A stretch of DNA of 15,368 nt. It comes from an uncultured Prevotella sp. (lineage in GTDB: Bacteria > Bacteroidota > Bacteroidia > Bacteroidales > Bacteroidaceae). The notes under the pieces were generated by a model. It did not search any database. It was not told the DNA's origin and saw only the letters and a program-made list of their open reading frames with translations. This document shows, one piece after another, positions 6,820 through 14,235 of the stretch. Made by a program: the position numbers and the translations under genes. The first letter of the stretch is position 1. Each line of letters begins with the position of its first letter. Location of the stretch: contig CAKQCV010000057.1 in the NCBI GenBank assembly GCA_934217675.1, forward strand, positions 1-15,368. The letters are read 5' to 3'.

Positions 6820-8295
6820 TCAGGCTTCCTTGTTATCATTTTTTTTATTCTCAGGCTTTTGCCCATTACCATTCTTGCTCTGGCTCTGACTTTTTTGTGA
6901 ACCTTGTCGCTGTGGCTTACGCGGTCCACGCTGCTTTGGCTGTTTTTGCTTGTCATCCAAACTTGCAGCATTTCCCCCATGAGCAAATGCAGAGTCAGCC
7001 ACTTGCTGTTTTTTGTTTGGCTGCTGTCGATTTGGCTGTTGACGTTCAGACTTGTTGTTTTTCTGATTGCCTACTTTTTCATTCTGCTGCATTTCAGTCT
7101 TTTTGTTATCTTGCACATTAGACTGCTGTCTGTCAGTCTTTTTATTATCCTGTGCATTTGACTGCTGTCTGTCAGTCTGAGATTTTGCTGTGGCACGTGA
7201 CTTTTGCTTTTTCTTTTTCTTAGCTTTATCAAAGCGCGTCAGACTTTCTCCAGCAAGAAGGTCCACCTGCTTTGATGTTTCACTATGCCCCTCATCTCCA
7301 GTCAAAGATTCAGGTTTCTCTCCACGCTTATTCATCTCTATAATTTCCAAAGCACGCTGCCCAGTTATCGTTTCAAGATTAGCAGCAAGACGCTTGTCTG
7401 TTGAATATGTTACGAGTCCTGCAAGTATATCTGTCTTAAACATATAATGATCACCATCCATAGTTTGCAAGACGACCTCCCTACTTGGTAGTTTTTTGCT
7501 TGCCTCTATATAATTGTCAACCTCATAATTCAGACAACACTTCAGTTTTGCACACATTCCAGCTAATTTTTGCGGATTCAATGAAATATCCTGAAATCTT
7601 GCAGCTCCAGTACTTACAGAAACAAAGTTTTTCATCCATGTGGCACAACAAAGTTCCCTACCGCAAGGACCTGTTCCGCCAATGCGTCCAGCTTCCTGTC
7701 TGGCACCTATCTGTTTCATTTCAATCCTCACATGGAAAGTTTCAGCAAGAACCTTTATCAACTGTCTGAAATCAACACGCTCATCTGCAATATAATAGAA
7801 AATAGCCTTGTTTCCATCACCTTGATACTCCACATCTCCTATTTTCATCTGCAAATTTAAATCCTTTGCAATTTGCCGACTTTGTATCATAGTGTCGTGC
7901 TCTCGGCTTTTAGCCTCATTCCACTTGTCCAAATCCACAGGTTTCGCAATACGATACACACGTTTTATATCATCCATGGATTTAAGATTTGCCTTCTTTA
8001 TTTGTAGTTTAACAAGTTTTCCTGTGAGAGTAACCACTCCAATGTCATGCCCAGGATTTGCCTCAACGGCAACAATGTCACCTTTCTTCAAATCCAAACA
8101 GTTAACATTGTGATAATATCCCTTTCTTGTATTCTTAAACTGCACTTCCACAAGATCTGTGCTCTCTGCATTTCCTGGTACATCAGCAAGCCAGTCATAA
8201 GTGTTCAGCTGTCGATCCTGACGCCCACATCCTCTGCAGCACAGTCCACGGGTGCATCCATCGCCAACCTCATATTTCATATTTTTGAAATCCAT
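6820..8295 (-). CDS. ricT: RicT (YaaT/PSP1-domain) iron-sulfur regulatory protein with long disordered tail
   Basis: This 491-residue protein has a conserved core of about 325 residues and a low-complexity tail. The PSP1/RicT core is marked by GGTGPCGRELCC (206-217) and CAKLKCCLNYE (248-258), the Cys pairs that help bind iron-sulfur clusters in the family. An additional Cys-rich N-terminus is present (C14, C19, C20, C23). In Bacillus, RicT works with RicA and RicF to stimulate mRNA processing by RNase Y; the partners and role in Bacteroidota are not established, and no ricA or ricF is visible here. From about residue 357 to the end the chain is almost only K, Q, N, R and S, with a 13-residue repeat (TDRQQSN..QDNKK), suggesting a flexible, possibly RNA-binding extension. 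The ATG at 8295 gives MDFKNMKYEVGDGC. It lies 51 bases after holB and 3 bases before gldH. Confidence 0.93.
   Translation of the reverse strand: MDFKNMKYEVGDGCTRGLCCRGCGRQDRQLNTYDWLADVPGNAESTDLVEVQFKNTRKGYYHNVNCLDLKKGDIVAVEANPGHDIGVVTLTGKLVKLQIKKANLKSMDDIKRVYRIAKPVDLDKWNEAKSREHDTMIQSRQIAKDLNLQMKIGDVEYQGDGNKAIFYYIADERVDFRQLIKVLAETFHVRIEMKQIGARQEAGRIGGTGPCGRELCCATWMKNFVSVSTGAARFQDISLNPQKLAGMCAKLKCCLNYEVDNYIEASKKLPSREVVLQTMDGDHYMFKTDILAGLVTYSTDKRLAANLETITGQRALEIIEMNKRGEKPESLTGDEGHSETSKQVDLLAGESLTRFDKAKKKKKQKSRATAKSQTDRQQSNAQDNKKTDRQQSNVQDNKKTEMQQNEKVGNQKNNKSERQQPNRQQPNKKQQVADSAFAHGGNAASLDDKQKQPKQRGPRKPQRQGSQKSQSQSKNGNGQKPENKKNDNKEA
7099..7176 (-). repeat. 39-bp tandem repeat, two copies, in the ricT tail
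   Basis: Copies 7099-7137 and 7138-7176 differ at a few positions. Each encodes 13 residues of the form TDRQQSN(A/V)QDNKK, and a decayed third copy (TEMQQNEK) follows in the protein. The unit length is a multiple of three, so copy-number change would keep the frame. Confidence 0.85.
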
Positions 8296-8346
8296 ATTTA
8301 TATTTCTTTTCCCTATATTTTATTTTGTTATGTATAAGCAGTATGA

Positions 8347-9522
8347 CTATTTCTGTATAAGCAAAACAATTGTCTTTAAGGCAATGTCAAAGAAAACGAT
8401 TTTAGAGTTCGCATTTTGTCCTATATCCCTTATTCCGCGGTCGAACAATTCCGACAATTCCACTACATTAGCCTCATTGATAAACCTTGCAAATTTTTTT
8501 GAGAATTCCTCTTCTTCGATTGTCATATAAACAAGCTCCGGATTTTGGAAGTTATACATGAAATTCTCTCTTATCAGATGAATGAAATATGTCAACATCC
8601 TTTTTTGCTTTTCTCTACCGTATGTACACACAGCATCACACCATTTTTTCAAATCCTTTATCCGGCGCATATATGCAAGACGCATAAGCATGATAAACAT
8701 GTCAAGGAACAACCTGTTCTCATTACCGGCATCAAGTTCCTTCACAGCATTAAGCCAATTGCCATTTGCTACACGTGCCACCCTATGTGCAACTTCTGCA
8801 GATATATATCTCTTATCCACGAGAGCCTTTTCAAGAACCAACGTGTCTATTTTCTTCATATCAAACCGCTGAGTACGGCTACGTATAGTTTCAAGCAACT
8901 TCTCCGGTTCTTCCGAAACCATAATGAAAATCGTTTGCTCTGGCGGTTCTTCAAAGAGTTTAAGAAGTTTATTGGCACACTCTCCATTCATTTTCTCAGG
9001 AAGCCATATAACGCAGACCTTAAAACCTCCCTGACTTGACTTCATGCTAAGTTTTCGGATGAGTGAGCTACTCTCCCCCACTCCTATTATTGCCTGTTGG
9101 TTTTCAGCCCCCATAGCTTGCAGCCATTGCTCTGCCGAGAAATATGGTCCTTGCATCAGCATCTGAGTCCATTCTTTTGCAAAATCATCGCTCGACATTT
9201 TATGATCCGAACCGGTTCCCGCCGGTTTTATCACAGGATAAGAGAATATCAAATCAGGATGTGCCCATTTAGCAAGCATAGCCTCAACATTGCGTGTTCT
9301 GTCAACGCCCAATTTAGGAAGAACCTTCATTGCATTAGCTTCAAAAGGGTCGTTGGCATCCCTTTCTCCAAGCAAAAACGAAGCAAAAGCCAGTGCAACA
9401 GCCATTTTTCCGCATCCTGCAGGACCACACAACAGCATTGCATGTGGAACACGTTCCTCTGCAACAAGTTGCATAAGTTGCCGTTTTATATTATCTTGTC
9501 CTATTACCTCGTTAAATTTCAT
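8347..9522 (-). CDS. holB: DNA polymerase III subunit delta prime (clamp loader)
   Basis: This 391-residue AAA+-fold protein of the DnaX clamp loader loads the sliding clamp at replication forks. The N-terminus FNEVIGQDNIKRQL (3-16) and PHAMLLCGPAGCGKM (26-40) are typical of the DnaX/HolB group. The P-loop ends in Lys39-Met40 instead of Lys-Thr/Ser, a degenerate Walker A that fits the non-catalytic delta prime rather than DnaX. Later marks are ANKLLKLFEEPP (183-194) and SRTQRF (215-220), equivalent to the sensor/SRC region. The four-Cys zinc module of proteobacterial homologues is absent. In its place is a region with no cysteines (about 54-145) that includes IFSYPVIKP (92-100), common in Bacteroidota delta prime. 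The ATG at 9522 gives MKFNEVIGQ, the expected start. It is probably first in a holB-ricT-gldH unit. Confidence 0.92.
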   Translation of the reverse strand: MKFNEVIGQDNIKRQLMQLVAEERVPHAMLLCGPAGCGKMAVALAFASFLLGERDANDPFEANAMKVLPKLGVDRTRNVEAMLAKWAHPDLIFSYPVIKPAGTGSDHKMSSDDFAKEWTQMLMQGPYFSAEQWLQAMGAENQQAIIGVGESSSLIRKLSMKSSQGGFKVCVIWLPEKMNGECANKLLKLFEEPPEQTIFIMVSEEPEKLLETIRSRTQRFDMKKIDTLVLEKALVDKRYISAEVAHRVARVANGNWLNAVKELDAGNENRLFLDMFIMLMRLAYMRRIKDLKKWCDAVCTYGREKQKRMLTYFIHLIRENFMYNFQNPELVYMTIEEEEFSKKFARFINEANVVELSELFDRGIRDIGQNANSKIVFFDIALKTIVLLIQK

Positions 9523-9591
9523 TTTCCTATATTATGATATTATGAAAGAGTATCAAGCACATCTTTATGCCAATTACGCATCTTCCTTTTG

Positions 9592-9599
9592 CAAACTTA
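9592..9599 (-). promoter_or_regulatory. Candidate -7 box for holB-ricT-gldH
   Basis: On the - strand these bases read TAAGTTTG, matching the Bacteroidota -7 consensus TAnnTTTG. No TTTG or TTG is seen at the expected 19-21 base spacing upstream, so this is a half match. It would give a leader of about 60 bases before the holB ATG. Confidence 0.45.
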
Positions 9600-9645
9600 C
9601 TAAAAAATATTGAGTTTTCTTTTCTTTCTTCTAAAAAACAAACAG

Positions 9646-9662
9646 CCATAAAGCTTTTATGG
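9646..9662. promoter_or_regulatory. Short perfect inverted repeat, possible operator
   Basis: CCATAAAGCTTTTATGG is a 7-bp inverted repeat around GCT, placed between divergent holB and the sugar transporter gene. It could be a binding site for a dimeric regulator of the transporter. This is inference only; such a repeat can also arise by chance in AT-rich DNA. Confidence 0.25.
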
Positions 9663-9758
9663 TGGAAAATTTATTAAAACAAGAGTAATAAACAAAAGTT
9701 TTAAATCTTTTTCTGATAAAAGAACAATGCAATTATACTCTATTCAAATAAATAGTGC

Positions 9759-9766
9759 TACCTTTG
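9759..9766 (+). promoter_or_regulatory. Candidate -7 box for the sugar symporter gene
   Basis: TACCTTTG matches TAnnTTTG. No good -33 TTTG lies 19-21 bases upstream, so activator help would be expected if this is the promoter. Transcription would start at about 9773, after the upstream in-frame ATGs at 9727 and 9769. This supports the ATG at 9811 as the translation start, with a leader of about 40 bases ending in the A-rich stretch CAAAAAGAAA. Confidence 0.45.
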
Positions 9767-9810
9767 CTATGTATAAAAAACAAATTAATACTAACCTAAA
9801 CAAAAAGAAA

Positions 9811-11268
9811 ATGGAACAAAATCAAACAGGTAGTAAATCCTACCTGATTTCTATTGTAATGGTTGCTGTACTTGGAGGCTTGCTCTTTGGCTACGATACA
9901 GCAGTCATTTCCGGTGCCGAGAAAGGTATGCAAGCTTTTTTCAAAAGTGCAAATGATTTTGAATATACGGATGTAATGCACGGCTTCACATCGTCAAGTG
10001 CTCTTATTGGCTGCATTATCGGTAGTGCACTCTCTGGAATCTTCGCAAGCAAATTCGGAAGAAAACGCTCACTTATATTTGCAGGAATATGTTTTTTCCT
10101 GTCGGCATGGGGTTCAATGGAACCTGAAACATATATTCTTCCACAGGGCAAGGCAAATTGGAATCTGCTTGTTGTATTCAATTGCTATCGCGTGCTTGGC
10201 GGCATAGGTGTGGGTATGGCTTCTGCAATATGCCCAATGTATATCGGAGAAGTGGCACCAAGCAATATACGTGGTATGCTGGTAAGCTGGAACCAGTTTG
10301 CTATAATCTTCGGACAATTAGTTGTATATTTTGTAAACTTCATTATCCTCGGTTCGCATGCCAACCCTCTGTATGATGCTATGGGGCAGATTGCAAACTG
10401 GGCAGACTGCCAGTGGACAGTAGAAACAGGATGGCGTTATATGTTTGGAAGCGAATGTGTACCTGCCGGTCTGTTCACAATTCTTATCTGTTTCGTACCA
10501 GAAACACCACGCTATCTTGTTATGGTAGGACAAGACGACAGGGCACGCCATATTTTGGCACGCATAAACGGTTCAGCTATTGCTGACGAGATTATCAACG
10601 ACATAAAGAACACAATTACGGTAAAGACAGAGAAGCTGTTTTCATATGGTTTCCTTTGCATCTTTGTTGGCATTATGCTCAGTGTATTCCAACAGGCAGT
10701 CGGAATAAATGCTGTTCTTTACTACGCTCCACGCATTTTCCAGGATATGGGCATGGAAAATCCTATGGTGCAAACCGTAATTATGGGAATCGTGAATATT
10801 TCCTTCACACTTGTTGCTGTGTTTACCGTAGAGAAATTCGGACGCAAGCCATTGCTTATCTGGGGTTCTATTGGAATGGCAATTGGAGCTATCGGTGTTG
10901 CACTGACATTCGGAAACGCAAATCTTGGAACTCTGACAATGGTTAGCATCATGGTTTACAGTGCAAGTTTCATGTTCAGCTGGGGACCTATAGCATGGGT
11001 TCTTATAGCCGAACTCTTTCCAAACACGATTCGCGGTGCAGCTGTTGCCATAGCTGTTGCATTCCAGTGGATTTTCAATTTTATCGTAAGTTCTACGTTT
11101 GTGCCGATGTTCAACATGCACATTACTCCAGGTGACAATTTCGGTCATTGGTTCACATATAGCCTTTACGGTGCGATTTGCATCATTGCAGCCATCTTTG
11201 TATGGAGACTTGTGCCAGAAACCAAGGGCAAGTCTCTTGAAGACATGAGCAAGCTTTGGAAGAAATAA
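9811..11268 (+). CDS. xylE: XylE-type sugar:H+ symporter (MFS)
   Basis: This 485-residue, 12-helix major facilitator protein of the sugar porter family imports a sugar with a proton across the inner membrane. It resembles E. coli XylE along its whole length and keeps the counterparts of its proton-coupling and xylose-contacting residues: Asp29 in LLFGYDTAVISG, Arg127 in the YRxxGGxGVG motif, Gln162 in NQFAIIFGQ, Gln294-Gln295 and Asn300 in FQQAVGIN, Trp391 in SWGP, and Gln419-Trp420. Other sugar porter marks are FGRKRS (82-87), PETPRYL (230-236), FGRKP (343-347) and the end motif VPETKGKS (468-475). An insertion of about 20 residues lies at about 183-203, before GWRYMF. Start ATG 9811 is preferred over the in-frame ATG at 9727, because it gives the usual N-terminus and follows the candidate promoter. 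D-xylose is the best substrate guess, but glucose or another sugar is possible; no catabolic gene is adjacent. Confidence 0.92.
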   Translation: MEQNQTGSKSYLISIVMVAVLGGLLFGYDTAVISGAEKGMQAFFKSANDFEYTDVMHGFTSSSALIGCIIGSALSGIFASKFGRKRSLIFAGICFFLSAWGSMEPETYILPQGKANWNLLVVFNCYRVLGGIGVGMASAICPMYIGEVAPSNIRGMLVSWNQFAIIFGQLVVYFVNFIILGSHANPLYDAMGQIANWADCQWTVETGWRYMFGSECVPAGLFTILICFVPETPRYLVMVGQDDRARHILARINGSAIADEIINDIKNTITVKTEKLFSYGFLCIFVGIMLSVFQQAVGINAVLYYAPRIFQDMGMENPMVQTVIMGIVNISFTLVAVFTVEKFGRKPLLIWGSIGMAIGAIGVALTFGNANLGTLTMVSIMVYSASFMFSWGPIAWVLIAELFPNTIRGAAVAIAVAFQWIFNFIVSSTFVPMFNMHITPGDNFGHWFTYSLYGAICIIAAIFVWRLVPETKGKSLEDMSKLWKK

Positions 11269-11319
11269 AATAAGTTTTCATATCTTGTACAGAAGAAAAC
11301 AATAGAATAAAAACATAAC

Positions 11320-11363
11320 AAGAAGGGCAGAGTGAAAAATATTTTAACCACTCTGCCCTTCTT
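11320..11363. terminator. Bidirectional terminator between symporter and nucleotidase genes
   Basis: AAGAAGGGCAGAGTG (11320-11334) and CACTCTGCCCTTCTT (11349-11363) form a perfect 15-bp stem with a 14-base AT-rich loop. T-rich sequence follows on both strands (TATGTTT on +; GTTATGTTTTTATT on -). It lies between two converging stop codons and serves both. Confidence 0.92.
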
Positions 11364-11384
11364 TATGTTTACTTCACAAAGGCT

Positions 11385-12224
11385 TTAATTCTTCATATCA
11401 ACAAGAATGCGCCCTACAAAGATGCCACTTTTACCATTTTGGTCGTTCGGAACATTAACTCCGTCAAGATTTTTAACATACCGCAGTGTTTTGAAGAATG
11501 TATGAGAATGCCCACCAAGCACAATGTCGATATTCCTTGTATTCTTCATCATCTTGTTGTCGTCATCATCGCCTGTGCTCCAACCAAGATGCGACAAACA
11601 AATGACAAGGTCGCATTTCTCCTTATTCTTCAGGAAATCTGCAATCTCATTGGCTTTCTTCACAGGGTCAAGATACTTTACTCCAATGCAATTCTTGTCG
11701 GAAACAAGACCTTTCATTTCTGGTGCCAAACCAAACACTCCAATTTTCATTCCGTTTCTTTTCAGAATAACAAACGGTTTAACAAGCCCTTCAACACAAG
11801 TTCCGGTAAAGTCATAATTGGCACATACTATAGGAAATTTCGCCATACGGAACAAACGCGCCATATTCTCAAGTCCAAAATCAAACTCATGATTTCCGAT
11901 TGTGGCAGCATCATAGTGCATCATGTTCATCAAACCAAGCTCCACATCGCCTTTAAACATTGAGTAATAAGGAGAACCTTGCGAAAAATCACCACTGTCA
12001 AACAACAGCAAGTTCGGATTTTTTTCACGCTCCTGATTAATCATCGCCACACGCCTTATATAGCCACCTCTTCCAGCCTTCGCCGTATCGGCAAGTGTTT
12101 CCTTCAACGGCATAATACAACTGTGCGTATCGTTCGTATGCAATATCAAAAGTTGCTTTACCCTTGCATCAGCTCCTGTCAAGAAAGCGACAACGAGCAA
12201 TGCTAATATCATAAATCTCTTCAT
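11385..12224 (-). CDS. Exported metallophosphatase, catalytic half of a split 5'-nucleotidase
   Basis: This 279-residue protein has a signal peptide (residues 1-20, ending GADA) and one calcineurin-like metallophosphatase domain of the UshA/5'-nucleotidase family. The two-metal site motifs are all present: HTNDTHS (29-35; Asp32, His34), DSGDFSQGS (76-84; Asp76), GNHEFDFG (110-117; Asn111, His112), SHLG (211-214; His212) and GGHSH (237-241; His239, His241). The family role is hydrolysis of nucleotides and related phosphoesters outside the cytoplasm to release nucleosides and phosphate. The C-terminal substrate-binding domain that usually follows in the same chain is missing. It is encoded by the separate gene 13 bases upstream, so the two products probably act together. 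The stop is followed by the shared terminator. Confidence 0.92.
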   Translation of the reverse strand: MKRFMILALLVVAFLTGADARVKQLLILHTNDTHSCIMPLKETLADTAKAGRGGYIRRVAMINQEREKNPNLLLFDSGDFSQGSPYYSMFKGDVELGLMNMMHYDAATIGNHEFDFGLENMARLFRMAKFPIVCANYDFTGTCVEGLVKPFVILKRNGMKIGVFGLAPEMKGLVSDKNCIGVKYLDPVKKANEIADFLKNKEKCDLVICLSHLGWSTGDDDDNKMMKNTRNIDIVLGGHSHTFFKTLRYVKNLDGVNVPNDQNGKSGIFVGRILVDMKN

Positions 12225-12237
12225 AAATCTAATACCA

Positions 12238-13008
12238 TTAGTTTTTTAACTTTACAAAGCGTCCTTCAACCTTTGCATCAACAGCTTTGCCTTGTGATGA
12301 AAGTTCTTTAAAGTAATTTACTATTATGTAGCGCACGTTGTTCTTCACATCTGTAGGACTATTTACATTTGTCTTGCTTTTAAATGCAAGCATCTTGTCA
12401 TTACCTTCTGCCACATAATCAAGAGTAGCGATACGATATTCTCTCTGTGGGTCAATCTCCTTTCCGTTTATCTTCAGACTCACAAGCTTGTTGTTTGCAT
12501 CCATAACAGCCTCAACGCCATGGCTCACCCCTTGTCCGCCAAAGCCTGCCATCTGCTGAAACAGTTCCGTAACTTTCTCTCCCTTGAGCGAACAGAAACA
12601 TATTTTGTTTTCAAACGGAGCAACATCGAGCACATCTCCATACGTAATGTCTCCTGCAGGAAACGCTGCACGTATTCCGCCTACATTATAAACGGCAAAA
12701 TCAGCCTTCTCGCCAAACGGCTTGCCTCCCCACACCAGAATATCTGCCATAAGATTTGAAAGAGGACTTTCTGGCTGATATTTGTCAAGCGGACGAGCAG
12801 TTCTACCAACCACCGGTCCCATCACACTGTCCACCTTAGCCTTGTATGGTGCGATAAAAGCTTCGGCAGCTGCGTCTGGTACCTTGTCATAGCGACTGTC
12901 TATCAAGATGCGACTGCGACTGACATTTGTCATTTTATAATGCGATGCACATGAAACAGCAACGAGCGATGCTGCCGCAACGAATGTCAATGAAATTTTG
13001 TTTTGCAT
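12238..13008 (-). CDS. 5'-nucleotidase C-terminal domain lipoprotein, partner of the catalytic half
   Basis: This 256-residue protein has a signal and lipobox AVSC with Cys20 as the predicted lipidated residue, then a 5'-nucleotidase C-terminal domain (5_nucleotid_C). Marks of that domain are ESPLSNLMADIL (80-91), FAVYNVGGIRAAFPAGDITYGDV (104-126) and APFENKI (130-136). In fused enzymes these segments supply the GGIR arginine and the aromatic that stack on and bind the nucleotide. The later segment TLDYVAEGND (195-204) corresponds to the second aromatic region. No metallophosphatase motif is present, so it cannot hydrolyse alone. It is the first gene of the unit, 13 bases before the catalytic-domain gene, so the order is reversed relative to the fused protein. 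As a lipoprotein it may anchor the pair to the membrane. Confidence 0.9.
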   Translation of the reverse strand: MQNKISLTFVAAASLVAVSCASHYKMTNVSRSRILIDSRYDKVPDAAAEAFIAPYKAKVDSVMGPVVGRTARPLDKYQPESPLSNLMADILVWGGKPFGEKADFAVYNVGGIRAAFPAGDITYGDVLDVAPFENKICFCSLKGEKVTELFQQMAGFGGQGVSHGVEAVMDANNKLVSLKINGKEIDPQREYRIATLDYVAEGNDKMLAFKSKTNVNSPTDVKNNVRYIIVNYFKELSSQGKAVDAKVEGRFVKLKN

Positions 13009-13040
13009 TTTGTTTTTATAAGTATTTATTTATATGTAGG

Positions 13041-13071
13041 CAAAGTTAGACATTAAAAAAGGCACTCCAAA
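13041..13071 (-). promoter_or_regulatory. Promoter of the split 5'-nucleotidase unit
   Basis: Read on the - strand, TTTG (13071-13068) is followed after 19 bases by TAACTTTG (13048-13041). This is a full match to the Bacteroidota TTTG-N19-TAnnTTTG promoter. Transcription would begin near 13034, giving a leader of about 25 bases. The -33 box lies in the loop of the capA-type gene's terminator. Confidence 0.75.
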
Positions 13072-13089
13072 AGAAATGCCTGTTTTTTT
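13054..13089 (-). terminator. Intrinsic terminator of the CapA-family gene
   Basis: On the - strand AGGCATT (13081-13075) pairs with AGTGCCT (13066-13060) over 7 positions, one a T-G wobble. The 8-base loop is flanked by an A-run before and TTTTTT (13059-13054) after the stem. The wobble would be a C-A mismatch in + strand RNA, so it is oriented to stop transcription coming from the CapA-family gene, whose stop codon is about 10 bases upstream of the stem. Confidence 0.82.
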
Positions 13090-13090
13090 A

Positions 13091-14230
13091 TCAACGTCTC
13101 AATATTTCGCCATTATCATTTATTTGTATTTTTGAACCTGAAATGTCGGAAAGTGTGAGAGAACGAATTTCCTTAGCAGCAGCATTTGTGCTGTCGAACC
13201 TTGGTCCACATCTCCATTTTTGCTTGAAAGAGTTTATCTTTCCTCTCATGAATTTTCCGTCAGTTGCATTTATCCACAGTTGCAAAACTGGTGCATATCC
13301 AGAGATGCCAGATATGTTTATTCCGCTTGGCGTGCAGAAATTTCCAAGGCTATAAGCTATGAAGTGACCTTTATACAGCTCCATGGCACGTACCACATGT
13401 GGACCGTGTCCATACACTATGTCGGCTCCATTGTCAATGCAAAAGTGAGCAAAATTTCTCAACTCTCCCCTATCCTCTCCAAGAAAAATTTCTTTTCCCT
13501 GAGGCAAATGCCGATGTGCCGTACCTTCTGCTCCTCCATGAAACGACACAACCACGATGTCGGCTCTGGTTCTGAGATTTCTTATTGTTTCTGCTACTTT
13601 TGCCGTGTCAGCATGCTTCATTGTATAGGAGTTATGACCAAATGCACAGAAACCATATTTCACTCCGTTTCTTTCCACTATAGCACTTTCTGTTCTACCT
13701 GAAATTCCAGCATAAGCAATGCCGCTTCTTGCCAATGTAGCTTCAGTCGACTTCACACCTGCCAGTCCAAAGTCAAAAGAATGATTGTTTGCCATACTCA
13801 TAAAATCAAGTCCGGCATCGCTCAACAGTTTTCCATAACGTACAGGTATTCGAAAAGCATAGTTCATACCACCTTTTTTCTTTGTCGTTGTTCCTGTATC
13901 GGCAAGTACCCCCTCCATATTCCCAGCTGCCACATCAGCATTAGCGAGTAGATGACTCACATCACGAAACAAATCCCTTCCGTCGTTTTCGGGGAGTTTC
14001 TTTTCCGGATATGTTGTCCCTGGCATTATATCCCCAACAAAGGCAAGCAACAAGGTATCTGACGAATGATGAATATTATTAATTGTCGAGTCACCGAACT
14101 CGGCAGCAACTGTATTGAATTCATTTGATTCTGAAACATCAGCGGGCACGGAAGTTTTCCGTTCCGTGCCCGCTGATGTACAGGCTACTGACAAGCCTAC
14201 AAATATAAGAAGTCCAGCTATTGTTTTCAT
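13091..14230 (-). CDS. CapA-family (PGA_cap) metallophosphatase-fold lipoprotein
   Basis: This 379-residue protein has a signal peptide and lipobox SVAC with Cys17 as the predicted lipidated residue. A linker of about 40 residues follows, then a CapA/poly-gamma-glutamate synthesis domain (about 60-320). Motifs in order are FVGDIMPG (64-71), AGNMEGVL (102-109; the N-E pair of the family), ANNHSFDFG (147-155), SFHGGAE (229-235), YGHGPHVV (273-280) and SLGNF (294-298). These histidine and acidic residues outline the metallophosphatase-like fold. Family members were named for capsular poly-gamma-glutamate production, but most distant homologues have no assigned substrate, and no capBC partner is visible. 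It starts 5 bases after the NlpC/P60 gene stop, so the two form one unit. The linker is encoded by a perfect 18-bp palindrome (see 14136-14179). Confidence 0.88.
   Translation of the reverse strand: MKTIAGLLIFVGLSVACTSAGTERKTSVPADVSESNEFNTVAAEFGDSTINNIHHSSDTLLLAFVGDIMPGTTYPEKKLPENDGRDLFRDVSHLLANADVAAGNMEGVLADTGTTTKKKGGMNYAFRIPVRYGKLLSDAGLDFMSMANNHSFDFGLAGVKSTEATLARSGIAYAGISGRTESAIVERNGVKYGFCAFGHNSYTMKHADTAKVAETIRNLRTRADIVVVSFHGGAEGTAHRHLPQGKEIFLGEDRGELRNFAHFCIDNGADIVYGHGPHVVRAMELYKGHFIAYSLGNFCTPSGINISGISGYAPVLQLWINATDGKFMRGKINSFKQKWRCGPRFDSTNAAAKEIRSLTLSDISGSKIQINDNGEILRR
14136..14179. repeat. Perfect 18-bp inverted repeat inside the CapA-family coding sequence
   Basis: ACATCAGCGGGCACGGAA (14136-14153) and TTCCGTGCCCGCTGATGT (14162-14179) are exact reverse complements around an 8-base loop. 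The 44 bases cover about codons 18-32 of the gene, directly after the lipobox cysteine, in the linker before the catalytic domain. They are much richer in GC than the surrounding DNA. The mRNA would form a very stable hairpin close to the start of translation. Confidence 0.95.
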
Positions 14231-14235
14231 TGTTT

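Noticed and set aside
8545..9039. Open frame of 164 codons on the + strand
   Set aside because: It lies entirely opposite holB, which has clear family motifs. The translation is Cys/His/Phe-rich with no domain or signal.
9727..9810. Upstream in-frame start for the symporter, adding 28 residues
   Set aside because: The extension is not conserved-looking (QINSATFAMYKKQINTNL) and lies across the candidate -7 box. The ATG at 9811 gives the usual XylE-like N-terminus.
10642..11148. Open frame of 168 codons on the - strand
   Set aside because: It is antisense to the symporter gene and rich in Cys, His and Asn as expected for a shadow frame. No motif seen.
13220..13702. Open frame of 160 codons on the + strand
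   Set aside because: It is antisense to the CapA-family gene, whose motifs are intact. No independent support.
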